A stretch of DNA of 64,000 bases, from positions 1 to 64,000 of the forward strand of contig NZ_JADEVE010000300.1 of NCBI RefSeq assembly GCF_016125955.1, given 5' to 3'. Source of the stretch: Acetomicrobium sp. S15 = DSM 107314 (GTDB lineage Bacteria; Synergistota; Synergistia; Synergistales; Thermosynergistaceae). Positions 45,105 to 54,887 of this stretch are shown piece after piece. The position numbers were made by a program, and so were the translations under genes. Numbering within the stretch: position 1 is the stretch's first letter; every line of letters begins with the position of its first letter. Below the pieces are notes generated by a model, which was not told the DNA's origin, ran no database searches, and worked only from the letters and a program-made list of their open reading frames with translations.

Positions 45105-45560
45105 ATGAGGAGGGTTTATGAGTATATCTGCACAATAGAAGCCTTGGTGGCTAAGGTCACCCTCGTGGCGATGGTAGTGCTCGTATTCTCGGCGGGAATT
45201 GCGAGATTACTTAGAAACCCCATCAACTGGGCGGTGGACATGAGCACATTTCTTTTTGCGTGGTCGTGCTTTTTGAGTGCCGATGTCGCCTGGAGGAATG
45301 ACAAGTTGATGTCTGTGGATGTCCTCGTAAACCTTTTCCCCGATAAACTTCGCAAGCGCATAAAATTGATAAACTACTTTGTCATATCGGCCTTTCTCAT
45401 CTTCCTTATCGTCTTCGGCTTTGTGCTTTCCTATACCACTCGTGCAAGGACGTTTCAGGGCATCCCGGGGTTTAGCTACACTTGGGTTACCCTCAGTGTG
45501 CCTGTAGGATCACTTTGTTTGTTGATCACTACAATTCTCAAGGGCAGGCGAGAGTTGTAA
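45105..45560 (+). CDS. TRAP transporter small membrane subunit DctQ
   Basis: A 151-residue protein with four membrane helices and the family loop DMSTFLFAWSCFLSADVAWRNDKLMSVD between helices 2 and 3. Start ATG 45105 lies ten bases after GGAGG. It pairs with DctM. Confidence 0.9.
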   Translation: MRRVYEYICTIEALVAKVTLVAMVVLVFSAGIARLLRNPINWAVDMSTFLFAWSCFLSADVAWRNDKLMSVDVLVNLFPDKLRKRIKLINYFVISAFLIFLIVFGFVLSYTTRARTFQGIPGFSYTWVTLSVPVGSLCLLITTILKGRREL

Positions 45561-45615
45561 GTTGTGCTTTAAAATGGCCCTTTAGGAAGCTTCGCTGTCG
45601 AGGGGGAATTCGCAT

Positions 45616-46902
45616 ATGCTATTAGTCGTATGCGCCTTTCTGGTCTTTCTGTTAATGGGGATGCCAGTGGCGTTCGCAATAGGTATCGGAGGCGTTCTAT
45701 TCTTCTTGCAGCATCCGGAGTTGCCCATCACTATACCTATACAGCTTGCAATAACGCAGACGCAAAATTTTCCTTTGCTGGCGATACCAATGTTCGTGCT
45801 CGCAGGAAATCTCATGAACGGGGCGGGCATAACGAGAAGGTTGTTGGATTTGGCGGAAGTCCTCACCGGCCACATGCGCGCGGGTTTGGTGCAGGTATCG
45901 GTAGTTCTTTCAGTGTTAATGGGCGGCGTTTCGGGGTCGTGCATAGCCGATGCGGCCATGGAGGCGCGTATGTTGGGGCCAGATATGATCCGTAGGGGGT
46001 ATCAGAAGGGGTTCGCTGCCGCAGCGATAACATGGACATCGCTAATTGTCCCTACAATCCCTCCGAGCATTGGTCTGATACTATACGGAAGCATCGGCCA
46101 AGTTTCTATAGGTAGGTTGTTTGCAGGCGGAATAGTGCCCGGACTTTTGATGATGATGTGCTATATGGTAGCGGTGTCGATCTATGCGAGGAAAAAGGGA
46201 TACCTGCCAGAAAGGTCATCGCGTGCTCCCCTGAGAGAGGTTGCCACGTCTGTGTGGAAGAACCTGTTGGCCTTGATATTCCCCGTGATTTTGCTCGTGG
46301 GCCTGCGCTTCGGCTTGTTCACCCCGTCAGAGGTCGGGTCTTTTGCCGTATTTTATGCCCTGTTCGTGGGTTTGGTAGCCTATAAGGAGCTGTCGTGGGA
46401 AAGTTTTAAGATCGTCTTGAGAGACAGCATAATAGATATAGGCGCAGTTATGTTTTTGATTGCTATATCTGGTATATTTAGCTATGGCATTGTATGGGAA
46501 AGAATACCGGAGCTAATAGCAAATTATCTCCTCAGCATTAGCGATAATTCAACCATACTTCTCTTTATTATCATGGTCTTTCTGATAATTGCTGGCATGT
46601 TTGTAGATGCAACGGTGCTTATCCTAATGTTAACTTGCATTTTTCTTCCAATAGCAACGCATGTAGGTTTAGACCCTGTGCATTTTGGCCTGTTTTTCGT
46701 GATAACGATTACAATAGGTAACATTACTCCACCTGTAGGTGCGGCGATGTATGCGGTGTGTACGATTTTGGACTGCAGCATTCAGGATTTTGTAAAGGGG
46801 TCCCTTCCATTTTTCTTGGCTGCTTTGGTTGTGATAGCGCTCCTTGTTTTATTGCCCGATGTTTTCCTGTTTGTGCCTAACTTGTTGTTCGGCGGCAAAT
46901 AG
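45616..46902 (+). CDS. TRAP transporter large membrane subunit DctM
   Basis: A 428-residue channel subunit with about 12 hydrophobic segments. The conserved stretches are MGMPVAFAIGIGGVLFF, PLLAIPMFVLAGNLM, GGVSGSCIADAAMEARMLGP and ITPPVGAAMYAVCTI. It is complete. Start ATG 45616 follows GAGGGGG. The SDR gene follows after 64 bases. Confidence 0.93.
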   Translation: MLLVVCAFLVFLLMGMPVAFAIGIGGVLFFLQHPELPITIPIQLAITQTQNFPLLAIPMFVLAGNLMNGAGITRRLLDLAEVLTGHMRAGLVQVSVVLSVLMGGVSGSCIADAAMEARMLGPDMIRRGYQKGFAAAAITWTSLIVPTIPPSIGLILYGSIGQVSIGRLFAGGIVPGLLMMMCYMVAVSIYARKKGYLPERSSRAPLREVATSVWKNLLALIFPVILLVGLRFGLFTPSEVGSFAVFYALFVGLVAYKELSWESFKIVLRDSIIDIGAVMFLIAISGIFSYGIVWERIPELIANYLLSISDNSTILLFIIMVFLIIAGMFVDATVLILMLTCIFLPIATHVGLDPVHFGLFFVITITIGNITPPVGAAMYAVCTILDCSIQDFVKGSLPFFLAALVVIALLVLLPDVFLFVPNLLFGGK

Positions 46903-46966
46903 TCTGTTTGACGGAGATAATTAAGGCGTTACGGACATTAAAACGACGCGTCAGGAGGGATGTCGA

Positions 46967-47725
46967 ATGCCTTTTGCCGGTAAATCTGTATTGATAACTG
47001 GAGCGGGGTCGGGGATAGGGCGCGCAACCGCCCTGTTGTTCGCTAAAAGCGGGGCCAGAGTAGCGATAAATAATGTTTCCTTGCAAAAAGGGAACGAAGT
47101 TATGGAGTTGATAAAGGATACAGGTGCTGAGGCTTGTTATGTCCCGGGCGATATATCGATTGCTGAGACGGCGAGAGAGGTTGTGGGAAAGACGATCACA
47201 GCTTTCGGCAAGTTGGACATCTTGGTCAATAACGCTGGCATCGTCATAGGAGGCAGGGTTGACAACACATCGGAGGAAGACTTGGATAGAACTCTGAGAG
47301 TCAACGTAAAAGGGACGTTTTTGGTTTCGAAATATGCCGTTCAAGAGATGAAGAAAAGAGGAGGCGGCGTGATCGTCAACGTTGCCTCTGTAGCCGCAAT
47401 AAAGGGCATACCCGACAGGGCTGCCTATTCGGCTTCTAAGGGCGCTCTCGTTTCCCTCACAAAGGCTATGGCTGCAGACTATATAAAAGACAATATCAGG
47501 GTAAATTGCGTTTGCCCTGGCACTACTTTCACCGAGGGACTCGCCGAGAGGATAAAAGCGTCTCCTGACCCCGAAGCCGCCTTGGCCGAATTTGTCAAGA
47601 GACAACCGATGGGGCGGTTGGGCAAGGAAGAAGAGATAGCGCATGCAATACTCTTTGCCGCGTGCGACGAGGCGGCCTTTATGACGGGCAGCATAATAAC
47701 CATTGATGGCGGCGCCAGCATGTAA
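46967..47725 (+). CDS. Short-chain dehydrogenase/reductase
   Basis: A 252-residue classical SDR: cofactor motif TGAGSGIG (residues 11-18), NNAG, the catalytic Ser in NVASVA, YxxxK as YSASK, and the C-terminal substrate-binding DGGAS end. It oxidises or reduces a hydroxy/keto group using NAD(P). Its position behind dctPQM suggests it acts on the imported organic acid or polyol, but the substrate is unknown. The ATG follows AGGAGGG by seven bases. Confidence 0.9.
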   Translation: MPFAGKSVLITGAGSGIGRATALLFAKSGARVAINNVSLQKGNEVMELIKDTGAEACYVPGDISIAETAREVVGKTITAFGKLDILVNNAGIVIGGRVDNTSEEDLDRTLRVNVKGTFLVSKYAVQEMKKRGGGVIVNVASVAAIKGIPDRAAYSASKGALVSLTKAMAADYIKDNIRVNCVCPGTTFTEGLAERIKASPDPEAALAEFVKRQPMGRLGKEEEIAHAILFAACDEAAFMTGSIITIDGGASM

Positions 47726-47780
47726 ACTCCGCCTAAGATTTATAATTTTGCCAAAGGCTTAATTTCAACGTTGCAGGCAA

Positions 47781-47818
47781 ACAGAGTACACGCCTTTTAA
47801 GTGAGGCGTGCACTCTGT
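47781..47818. terminator. Terminator between the SDR gene and the chemoreceptor gene
   Basis: 15-base arms with one mismatch (47781-47795 with 47804-47818), followed by CGTTTTGTC on the plus strand. It lies between two convergent genes and could serve both. Confidence 0.7.
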
Positions 47819-47846
47819 CGTTTTGTCTTCGAGATTTATCGTCAAG

Positions 47847-50009
47847 TCAATCCTTCGGCACCAACCCTCTTTGCTCCTGTGCGACTATCCTATAGGAGGC
47901 CAAGGCCTTGTCGAGCTCCCGCAGAACTCGCAGCTGTGCCTCTCGTATACGTTCTAACTCCTCCAACTGGGAGGCGACCTCCTTGGCCGACCTTTCCACA
48001 GCTTCTGCAGCTTCCTGTCCCTGACCTACCATGCGGACGATGTTGTCCATGGAGGCTGCCATCTCTTCGCTCCCTGCCGATTGTTCTTCGGCAACCGCAG
48101 CTATGGATTGGATGCCGTCGCTTATCTTCTTCACCTGTTCCATGATGTTCTGTATCTGGGCGTTCGTGGCCTGAGATGCCGCTACGGCGTTTTCTATCTC
48201 CCTCACTGTCTCTTCCGTGTCGACAGCGGCTGCGCGCGTGCGTTCGGATATCTCGCTTATGACCTGGCTCACCCTGGAGGCTGCCTGATTCGACTGCTCT
48301 GCGAGTTTCCTCACCTCATCGGCGACGACGGCGAAGCCCCTGCCTGCCTCCCCTGCCCTGGCTGCCTCTATAGCGGCGTTCAAGGCGAGCAGGTTCGTCT
48401 GGTCAGCTATGCCAGCTATGGTCGTGACGAACTCGCTTATCCCCGATACGGAGGACTCCAAAGCTTTGACGGCCTCTCGTATGCGGCGCCCTGCCTCCCC
48501 TACCCTGTTTATGATGTTTACGGTCTCTTCCACTGCCTTGCCTCCGTCTATGACGCTTTGCGTGACGGCGCTGGCGTTTTCGCTCAAAGACGTGGTTATC
48601 TGGGCGGTGTTCTGAGCTCCGGAGGACACCTCCTCTACGCCTGCGTTCGTCTCCTCGGCGGCTGAGGATATGGAGGCTACCATGGAGACTATCTCCTTTG
48701 CAGCACGCAGGCTCGCCTCCATGGCCTCCCCTACCTGAGAGCTTATCTGCTCCATGGCCTGAGAGCGCTCCTCCAGTGCGTCGTCCAGCTCCTTACACTT
48801 GCTCACCAGGCCTTTGAAGGAATCTGCGATCTTTTCAAAAGCCCCCAAGACCGCCTTTATCTCGTTGCGGCTTTCCATGTCGCCTTTTACGCTCACGGTT
48901 AAGTCTCCGGCTGCGATGCGGCTTGCAATTTCAACCAGACCCTTCAGCGGCTTAAGCAGCCTCGATACGAAGAAGGCGACGAGGGCGAGGCCTATGACAA
49001 GGGAGGGAAGGCCCCATAGCATCATCTTGGTCCTCATGGAAAGGAGCGGTGCCACGATCTGACTCTCTGGGAGGGACAATGCCACGTAGGAGTTTAACCC
49101 CTTCACGGGGAATACGGCGGCCATGGCACGACCTTTTCCGGAGCCGTAAAAGAGGTTCACTATACTGCCTCCGGTCAGGTTCGCCTTCTCCTTCTGGAAG
49201 GCCTCCCAGAAGGCGGGCATGACAGAGGAAAGAGAGCTTCCGGATTCGAGCGTGGGGTGTCCTATGACGGTGCCGTCTTCGTCGAAGACGAAGGAGGAGC
49301 TTTCCTCTCCGAACTCGGTGTTCTTGACGTAGTCTATGAGAGGAGCTAAGGATACGTTAGAAGAGACTACGATTGATGCTTCGTCGGTCTTGATGAGTTT
49401 ATAGGCCCCGAAGTGAGGCATACCTCCTATGTCTACAATGCCTCCATAATGTCCTTCTCCTTCGAGGAGGGCCTTGTATGCCGGGCTTTCTTTTTCGAGC
49501 GCCGTACCGACTATGCGGTTTCCAGAGGCATCGGTTATCGTGGTTGAAACCCTCACCAGGTGGCGTGTTTCCCCTTCTTGGTGCAGTTGGAACACAGTGA
49601 ACTGCCCTCCAAACTGTTTTGACCATGTGTCTACGAGGCTGTTGTCGCCGGTGAGCTGGGTGAGCCCTCCACCGGAAAGATATAAATATATTACTGGCAG
49701 GTTAAAGTTGCCCACTTCAACCATGTTGGTAGAAGACGGCATGAGCCTGCCGTTTTCTATCTGGCTCGAGGCGACAGAAAGGCTCGCCTCGTTCGCGCGC
49801 TCTAAGAGCGAGAGTTGGGCCGCGAGGGCGCTTTTTAAGCTTTCGGCATATCCGTCCGCCTGCTCTACCTCGCCTGCCACCAATTGGTCCTTGGCGGAGA
49901 TGTAACTTCCCAAAAACGCGGCGACTATTATGCCTACCGTCACCAACCCCGCGGCCAACAGCACCTGAAACGTCAAAGAAAGACCGCTACGAGTCCTTGA
50001 TTCAGTCAT
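47847..50009 (-). CDS. Methyl-accepting chemotaxis protein
   Basis: A 720-residue chemoreceptor. Membrane helix 1 lies at about 12-37. A large periplasmic ligand domain, about 40-330, is of the single-Cache (Cache_3/Cache_2) type, judged by [17 protein letters not shown] and [13 protein letters not shown]. Membrane helix 2 is at about 335-357, with HAMP after it, then a long coiled coil with the hairpin tip [33 protein letters not shown]-type sequence near residue 530. There is no CheB/CheR pentapeptide at the C-terminus. The ATG at 50009 is preferred over the upstream GTG because of its spacing to GAGGGG. It senses small organic acids or amino acids by analogy; the ligand is unknown. Confidence 0.92.
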   Translation of the reverse strand: MTESRTRSGLSLTFQVLLAAGLVTVGIIVAAFLGSYISAKDQLVAGEVEQADGYAESLKSALAAQLSLLERANEASLSVASSQIENGRLMPSSTNMVEVGNFNLPVIYLYLSGGGLTQLTGDNSLVDTWSKQFGGQFTVFQLHQEGETRHLVRVSTTITDASGNRIVGTALEKESPAYKALLEGEGHYGGIVDIGGMPHFGAYKLIKTDEASIVVSSNVSLAPLIDYVKNTEFGEESSSFVFDEDGTVIGHPTLESGSSLSSVMPAFWEAFQKEKANLTGGSIVNLFYGSGKGRAMAAVFPVKGLNSYVALSLPESQIVAPLLSMRTKMMLWGLPSLVIGLALVAFFVSRLLKPLKGLVEIASRIAAGDLTVSVKGDMESRNEIKAVLGAFEKIADSFKGLVSKCKELDDALEERSQAMEQISSQVGEAMEASLRAAKEIVSMVASISSAAEETNAGVEEVSSGAQNTAQITTSLSENASAVTQSVIDGGKAVEETVNIINRVGEAGRRIREAVKALESSVSGISEFVTTIAGIADQTNLLALNAAIEAARAGEAGRGFAVVADEVRKLAEQSNQAASRVSQVISEISERTRAAAVDTEETVREIENAVAASQATNAQIQNIMEQVKKISDGIQSIAAVAEEQSAGSEEMAASMDNIVRMVGQGQEAAEAVERSAKEVASQLEELERIREAQLRVLRELDKALASYRIVAQEQRGLVPKD

Positions 50010-50309
50010 CTTAGTTACCACCCCTCATGAAAGCTTGTTTGTATGTAAAATTGAAAAACCTTTGGTACATCCTCGTGCTGGGTCGACTTTTTATAAAAAT
50101 TCTAAGCCAAAATCAAAGTTGTGCCAACTCGTTTCTTGTATCAAGACCGCTATTTAATTTATAGCTAAGTTAGAAATATATCTAATTTTTGATCGTTTTT
50201 GGCAGCATCTCCGGTTGTCCTGAAGAATTGTGCATTTCCGGATTATGGTTGGGTTAAAATAAAGTCGTGGCAGGAAAGCGTTTAATGCCAATATGCGGAG
50301 GGATATTTT

Positions 50310-51578
50310 ATGGAGATACGCATTCCCTATGGGGATTCGCACTTGGTTTGCGATCTGCCCGATGAGAGGGTGGTCGGCGTTCTGGCTCCGGCGGCGGAGA
50401 GAACGGTCGGCGACGAGAAGGAAATCGTGCTCGATGCCCTTGAAAACCCGATCGGTTCACCGCTCTTAAGGGAGCTCGTTAGAGGCAAGCGCCGCATCGT
50501 CGTGATAACGAGCGACCATACAAGGTCTCTTCCGAGCCACGTAACCCTGCCTCTGCTCTTGGAGGAGATAAGGCGCGGCAGCCCCGGTGCGGAAATAACG
50601 ATACTCATAGCCACAGGGGGTCACAGGGCTCCCACGACTGAGGAGATGCGAACGAAGTTCGGCTCCCAAATTGCCGATAGCGAGCACATAGTTGTCCACG
50701 ATAGCCACAATGGAGCATCGTTGGTTTATATGGGGCGCCTTCCGTCGGGCGGCGATTTTTCCATAAACAGGCTTGCCGTAGAAGCCGAGCTCTTGGTGGC
50801 CGAGGGGTTCATCGAGCCGCACTTCTTTGCCGGCTTTTCGGGTGGCAGAAAGAGCGTCCTGCCAGGCATAGCCGGATATGAGTCGGTGCTTGCAAACCAC
50901 TGTGCCGAATTCATAGCCCACCCGAAGGCTCGCACAGGCATCCTCGAGGGGAACCCGATTCACGAGGACATGCTTTACGCAGCCGAGGCGTCACGCCTGG
51001 CCTTCATTTTGAACGTAGCCTTGGATTCGCAGAAGAAGATATGCGATGCCTTCGCCGGCCACTGGAACGAGGCGCACTTGGCGGGCTGTGCCTTCGTAAG
51101 AGATCGGTCGTGCGTGAAGGCATCTTTCGCTGATATCGTCATAACGAGCAACGGCGGCTATCCTTTGGATCAGAACATATACCAGGCAGTTAAGGGCATG
51201 ACGGCTGCCGAGGCCACGTGCAGAGAGGGCGGCGTAATCATCATAGCTGCTGAGTGCAGGGACGGCCACGGTGGCGAGGCCTTTTATCGTGCCTTCGAAA
51301 GAGTGCACACCCCCGGCGACCTCATGGAGGAGATCCTTCTTAGAGGAAGAGACGAGACGCAGCCGGACCAGTGGCAGATTCAGATCTTTGCGCGCGTTCT
51401 CATGCATCATCCTGTCATAATGGTGACGAGCGCCCCTAAGGATATGGTGGAAGCGCTCAACATGATGTGGGCGCCTTCGCTCGAAGAGGCGTTAGCGATG
51501 GCGGAAGGGCTTTTGGGGGACAGGAAGGCTAAGATCACCGTCGTGCCCGACGGCGTTGCGACCATAGTAGAACCGTGA
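50310..51578 (+). CDS. larA: LarA family (nickel-pincer) lactate racemase-like protein
   Basis: A 422-residue LarA-family enzyme. Lactate racemase uses a nickel-pincer nucleotide covalently bound to a lysine. The equivalents are visible: SDHTR (D69, R72), TGGHRAP (H105), EPHFFAGFSGGRKSVLPGI with H171 and the cofactor lysine K181, and H197. Many family members act on other 2-hydroxy acids. The cofactor genes larB, larC and larE are not in the window. Start ATG 50310 follows CGGAGGG. It ends two bases from the convergent ATPase gene. Confidence 0.88.
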   Translation: MEIRIPYGDSHLVCDLPDERVVGVLAPAAERTVGDEKEIVLDALENPIGSPLLRELVRGKRRIVVITSDHTRSLPSHVTLPLLLEEIRRGSPGAEITILIATGGHRAPTTEEMRTKFGSQIADSEHIVVHDSHNGASLVYMGRLPSGGDFSINRLAVEAELLVAEGFIEPHFFAGFSGGRKSVLPGIAGYESVLANHCAEFIAHPKARTGILEGNPIHEDMLYAAEASRLAFILNVALDSQKKICDAFAGHWNEAHLAGCAFVRDRSCVKASFADIVITSNGGYPLDQNIYQAVKGMTAAEATCREGGVIIIAAECRDGHGGEAFYRAFERVHTPGDLMEEILLRGRDETQPDQWQIQIFARVLMHHPVIMVTSAPKDMVEALNMMWAPSLEEALAMAEGLLGDRKAKITVVPDGVATIVEP

Positions 51579-51580
51579 GT

Positions 51581-52741
51581 TCAGTAGGCCATGCCCAAAA
51601 GCCATAAAGGAATTACTCCAGGCAGAGGGACATCCAGGCCATCTCTTACGACTATGTCGGCTTTTTTGCGGCTTTTGCCCCTACCTCCGACTTCTATGGT
51701 AACGCCATCAACCCAAAAATCGTAGGCCCGCTCGTCGTCGGAGGCAAATATTTTCCTTCCAGCCTCCTCCAGGGCGCAGGCTGCAAAGGCCTCCCTTACG
51801 TTGGCCACGTTTCCGTTTAAAGCATGATAGGTAGATGGGTCGTAGAGAAAGAGCTTGGCTCCCTTAAGATGTGTCTTCGTCTCCATGCCCTTCCTCTTCA
51901 CTACTCGAATCAGACAGATGCGTGCCATGACCTCGATTAGGTCGTAGAGTTTTGCTTTGCCTACTCCCCATTCGCGCGTCAGCGATTCTATATTGAGTAC
52001 AGGAATGGGTGAGGTGGCAAGATATCCGACAACTGCCTGCATGAGCCGCAGGTGATTTTCCGTTACCTGAGGCGTCCAATAAGGGACGTCAGCGAAAAGC
52101 ATCTTCTCAAGGAGGCCTCTCAACCTTTCAGCGTAATGTCCCTCTAAGAAAAAGGGCCTCAAACCTTGGTTTAGGTACTCCTCAAAGGCGGCGAGAAGGT
52201 TTATTGAATTTACAACTTCGCGGAGAATAGAGAGATCGGGATTGAAGGGGTTTAAAGTGAGAAAGGTGCGCCCAAACCTTAAGGCGATGAATTCACGGAA
52301 AGATAGGAGCGGAATCCGCACCTGGATAAACCTGCGAGAGAGGTCTGAAACGCTGGCTTCCAGTGCTGCGCTACTGCTATCAGTGGCCCAGATTTTCTTG
52401 CCAGGGAAGGCGTCGTAAATGGCCTTCAGATGCCGAGGCCACTCGCGGATACAGTGAACCTCATCTACTATAATGCCATCATACCCCGCCGCGAAGGCTG
52501 CCTCGCCCAAATCCCACAATGGGACCGGCACCACCAGGGGATGATCGGCAGGGATATATAATGACCCGCTCGCCTTAGATAAAGCGAGCGTGGTCTTACC
52601 TACGCCTCTCGGACCTAAGACGAGCAAACCTCTGGACGATAGGTCTATCTTATCAAAATGCGGGCGCAATGTTTGAGGCAGGCTCAGGATGAGGCGGCTT
52701 TGAATCACTTGCAGCTTTTGTAGCAGTTCTTCTATAATCAT
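51581..52741 (-). CDS. AAA-type ATPase with a C-terminal winged-helix/DUF4143-like region
   Basis: A 386-residue protein of the AAA_14/DUF4143 group: Walker A GPRGVGKTT at 43-51, Walker B GIIVDEVHCI at 89-98 (D93, E94), and a sensor-1-like region KKIWATDSSSAAL. Residues about 225-290 (LNIESLTREWGVGKAKLYDLIEVMARICLIRVV) look like a winged helix, and the C-terminal part resembles the PD-(D/E)XK-like DUF4143 domain (FWVDGVTIEVGGRGKSRKKADIVV). The cellular role of this group is unknown. Two operator-like palindromes sit upstream (52759-52805). Single-gene unit. Confidence 0.82.
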   Translation of the reverse strand: MIIEELLQKLQVIQSRLILSLPQTLRPHFDKIDLSSRGLLVLGPRGVGKTTLALSKASGSLYIPADHPLVVPVPLWDLGEAAFAAGYDGIIVDEVHCIREWPRHLKAIYDAFPGKKIWATDSSSAALEASVSDLSRRFIQVRIPLLSFREFIALRFGRTFLTLNPFNPDLSILREVVNSINLLAAFEEYLNQGLRPFFLEGHYAERLRGLLEKMLFADVPYWTPQVTENHLRLMQAVVGYLATSPIPVLNIESLTREWGVGKAKLYDLIEVMARICLIRVVKRKGMETKTHLKGAKLFLYDPSTYHALNGNVANVREAFAACALEEAGRKIFASDDERAYDFWVDGVTIEVGGRGKSRKKADIVVRDGLDVPLPGVIPLWLLGMAY

Positions 52742-52758
52742 TGTAATCCCCTCGATCC

Positions 52759-52805
52759 GTTCTATGATAGAACGATTTTAGCACATTTTCGTTCTCGTAC
52801 AGAAC
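52759..52805. promoter_or_regulatory. Two operator-like palindromes upstream of the AAA ATPase gene
   Basis: GTTCTATGATAGAAC (52759-52773) and GTTCTCGTACAGAAC (52791-52805) share the pattern GTTCT-N5-AGAAC and their centres are 32 bases apart, about three helical turns. They flank a minus-strand TAAAAT -10-like box. This is the layout of a cooperative repressor site. Confidence 0.65.
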
Positions 52806-52958
52806 CGAAATATGCTATTTTATTCATATTCGTCCTTTGGAAGTACGCCTTTGATTATGATCAGTTTTGAGACAAAACTATACGGCGTTGGCCCACGGGC
52901 GCTAAAATAGATTTTTGAAAAGGCCTTGCAAAAGGGAGCCTGTGAAGGAGGAGAAATC

Positions 52959-54227
52959 TTGGATAGCAGGTTTGTGGTCATAGCGGATGACCTCACCGGC
53001 GCGAACGACACGGGCATCCAATTCGTGAAGCTCGGGTTTACGGCGGCCACGCTGCTCGATCCTTCGGCGTTGCGCGAAGAGGCCGAATATGATGTGGTGG
53101 TCGTAGACACGGAGTCGCGCAACGTAAGTCCGGATGAAGCGCGCAAGTTGGTGAAAAAAGCCGTCTTTGAACTTCTTCCCCTCTGGGGCGAGGCCATATT
53201 TTACAAAAAGGTGGATTCCACCTTGCGGGGAAATATCGCATCAGAGCTATCCGCTCTGCAGGAGCTTTTAAATCCCTCTTGTATAGTCTTCGCTCCGGCT
53301 TACCCAAAAAACGGCCGCACAACCAGAGACGGCATCCACTACCTTCACGGCGTCCCGGTGGATCAGACGGAACTCGCCAAGGATCCGAGAAAACCTGTAA
53401 CCACGTCCGATCTTAGCGAGCTCCTCGCTTCAGGGGGTTTCTCTTCGCGCCACCTCTCCTTAAAGGTGGTAAGAGAAGGGTCAATACCTGCGGTGCTTGC
53501 GGCAGCCGGAGGGGGGCTTTGCCTTTCTTTCGACGTGGAAGAAGACGACGACTTCACTGCCATTATAAACGGAGTCGCATCGGCGGTAGATGTCGAGCGT
53601 GTGCTGTGGGTAGGGTCTGCGGGATTGGCCGAAGCGCTGGCTGCGCACTCGTCGATCGGTCGGTGCGGGTGTGGTGGGCCAGCTTTGGCCGTCGTCGGCA
53701 GCGCGAGTGCCACAAGCAGAAGCCAACTCCGGAAAGCGGCTTCTGAAGGGCTAGTTACGGTTGTAGCGGTGGACACAGCGCAGGCGCTCCTTCAGAGAGA
53801 AAGGGAACTCGAGCGAGCGTGTGCGCAGGCGGTGAAAAAGCTTGAAGGGGGCAAATCTGTAGCGATAGCCTCCTCCTTGGAAGAGCGGCAGTGGGAAGCC
53901 TCTCGCGAGGCGGCCGCAAGCCTTGCGATATCGATGGAAGAGGTGAGCGAACGCATAGCGGCGTTTCTGGCAGACCTTGCTTCTTCCGTTTTGAGCAAAT
54001 CGCGCGCGAGCGGGCTTTTCGTCACCGGAGGGGATATAGCCGTGCACGTCTTCGGGAGGTTGGGCGCCAAGGGGGCGGCGCTTTTGCGCGAGATCGAACC
54101 CGGCATACCGCTTACGACGCTCCTCGGCGGGGCGTACCACGGCATGCCGGTTATAACGAAGGCGGGGGCTTTCGGCGACGAAAATACGCTCTGTCGCAGC
54201 ATGAAGCTTTTGGTCGGGCGGCGATAG
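52959..54227 (+). CDS. DUF1537 family sugar-acid kinase (four-carbon acid sugar kinase type)
   Basis: A 422-residue two-domain kinase. The N-terminal domain starts with ADDLTGANDTG (9-19), and KVDSTLRGN is the substrate region. The C-terminal nucleotide-binding domain has FVTGGDIAVHV and GMPVITKAGAFGDENTL. Family members phosphorylate D-threonate, L-threonate, D-erythronate or related 4-carbon sugar acids. The usual partner PdxA2/dehydrogenase is absent here. It starts with TTG at 52959 behind AGGAGG. It is probably transcribed with the flavoprotein gene after it. Confidence 0.88.
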   Translation: MDSRFVVIADDLTGANDTGIQFVKLGFTAATLLDPSALREEAEYDVVVVDTESRNVSPDEARKLVKKAVFELLPLWGEAIFYKKVDSTLRGNIASELSALQELLNPSCIVFAPAYPKNGRTTRDGIHYLHGVPVDQTELAKDPRKPVTTSDLSELLASGGFSSRHLSLKVVREGSIPAVLAAAGGGLCLSFDVEEDDDFTAIINGVASAVDVERVLWVGSAGLAEALAAHSSIGRCGCGGPALAVVGSASATSRSQLRKAASEGLVTVVAVDTAQALLQRERELERACAQAVKKLEGGKSVAIASSLEERQWEASREAAASLAISMEEVSERIAAFLADLASSVLSKSRASGLFVTGGDIAVHVFGRLGAKGAALLREIEPGIPLTTLLGGAYHGMPVITKAGAFGDENTLCRSMKLLVGRR

Positions 54228-54299
54228 CGCGAAATCGGTTCGTCCTCACTGGATAAAGTCTATGCACTTAAGAGATTATTTTGAAGGAGGCAGTGCGAT

Positions 54300-54857
54300 A
54301 TGAAAGCAATCGGCATCGTCTGCAGTCCGCGGAGGAACGGCAACTCTGAGGTCTTGGTCCGCGAGGTGTTGAACGCCGTTGTAGATGGCGCAGCGAAGGT
54401 GCTTCGTCCCAACGAAATGAAGATCAGGGGATGCCAGGGATGTTACGCCTGCAAGGAGAAAGGCCGCTGCGTTGTGGAAGACGACATGCAGGAGTTATAT
54501 CGAGAGATCGAAGAGGCCGATATCGTAGTTTTCGGCACCCCTATCTACATGTATGGTGTGGCCTCACAGTTTAAGGTCGTGCTGGATCGCCTCTTCGCGT
54601 TTTTGGGATCAGCGCCCGATTTTAAAAGCAGCCTTCCCAAGGGTAAAAGGGCGGCTTTGGTGGTCTCGCAGGGATACGAGGATGCGCAAGAATACAGTGC
54701 TCATATAGCCCAGATGAAGGAATCGCTCCGCGTAGTCGGTTTTGACGAGGTAAAGACGCTGGTAGCCTCGGGACTCAATGAGCTGGGCGAGGCGGCGAAG
54801 CGGCCGTCTTTGGTTCAAGAGGCCCAGATGTTGGGGCGAGCCTTGCGCTCGGCTTGA
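54300..54857 (+). CDS. Iron-sulfur flavoprotein (NADPH-dependent FMN reductase family)
   Basis: A 185-residue flavodoxin-like protein with the FMN-phosphate loop SPRRNGNSE at 9-17 and the 4Fe-4S cluster motif C45-x2-C48-x2-C51-x5-C57 that defines iron-sulfur flavoproteins of strict anaerobes. The PIYMYGVAS segment binds the isoalloxazine ring. It carries electrons, perhaps in oxygen or peroxide defence. The ATG follows AAGGAGG. The gene lies 72 bases after the kinase gene. Confidence 0.9.
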   Translation: MKAIGIVCSPRRNGNSEVLVREVLNAVVDGAAKVLRPNEMKIRGCQGCYACKEKGRCVVEDDMQELYREIEEADIVVFGTPIYMYGVASQFKVVLDRLFAFLGSAPDFKSSLPKGKRAALVVSQGYEDAQEYSAHIAQMKESLRVVGFDEVKTLVASGLNELGEAAKRPSLVQEAQMLGRALRSA

Positions 54858-54887
54858 GGTTTTTGAGGCGAGGGCGGTTTTCAAGTT

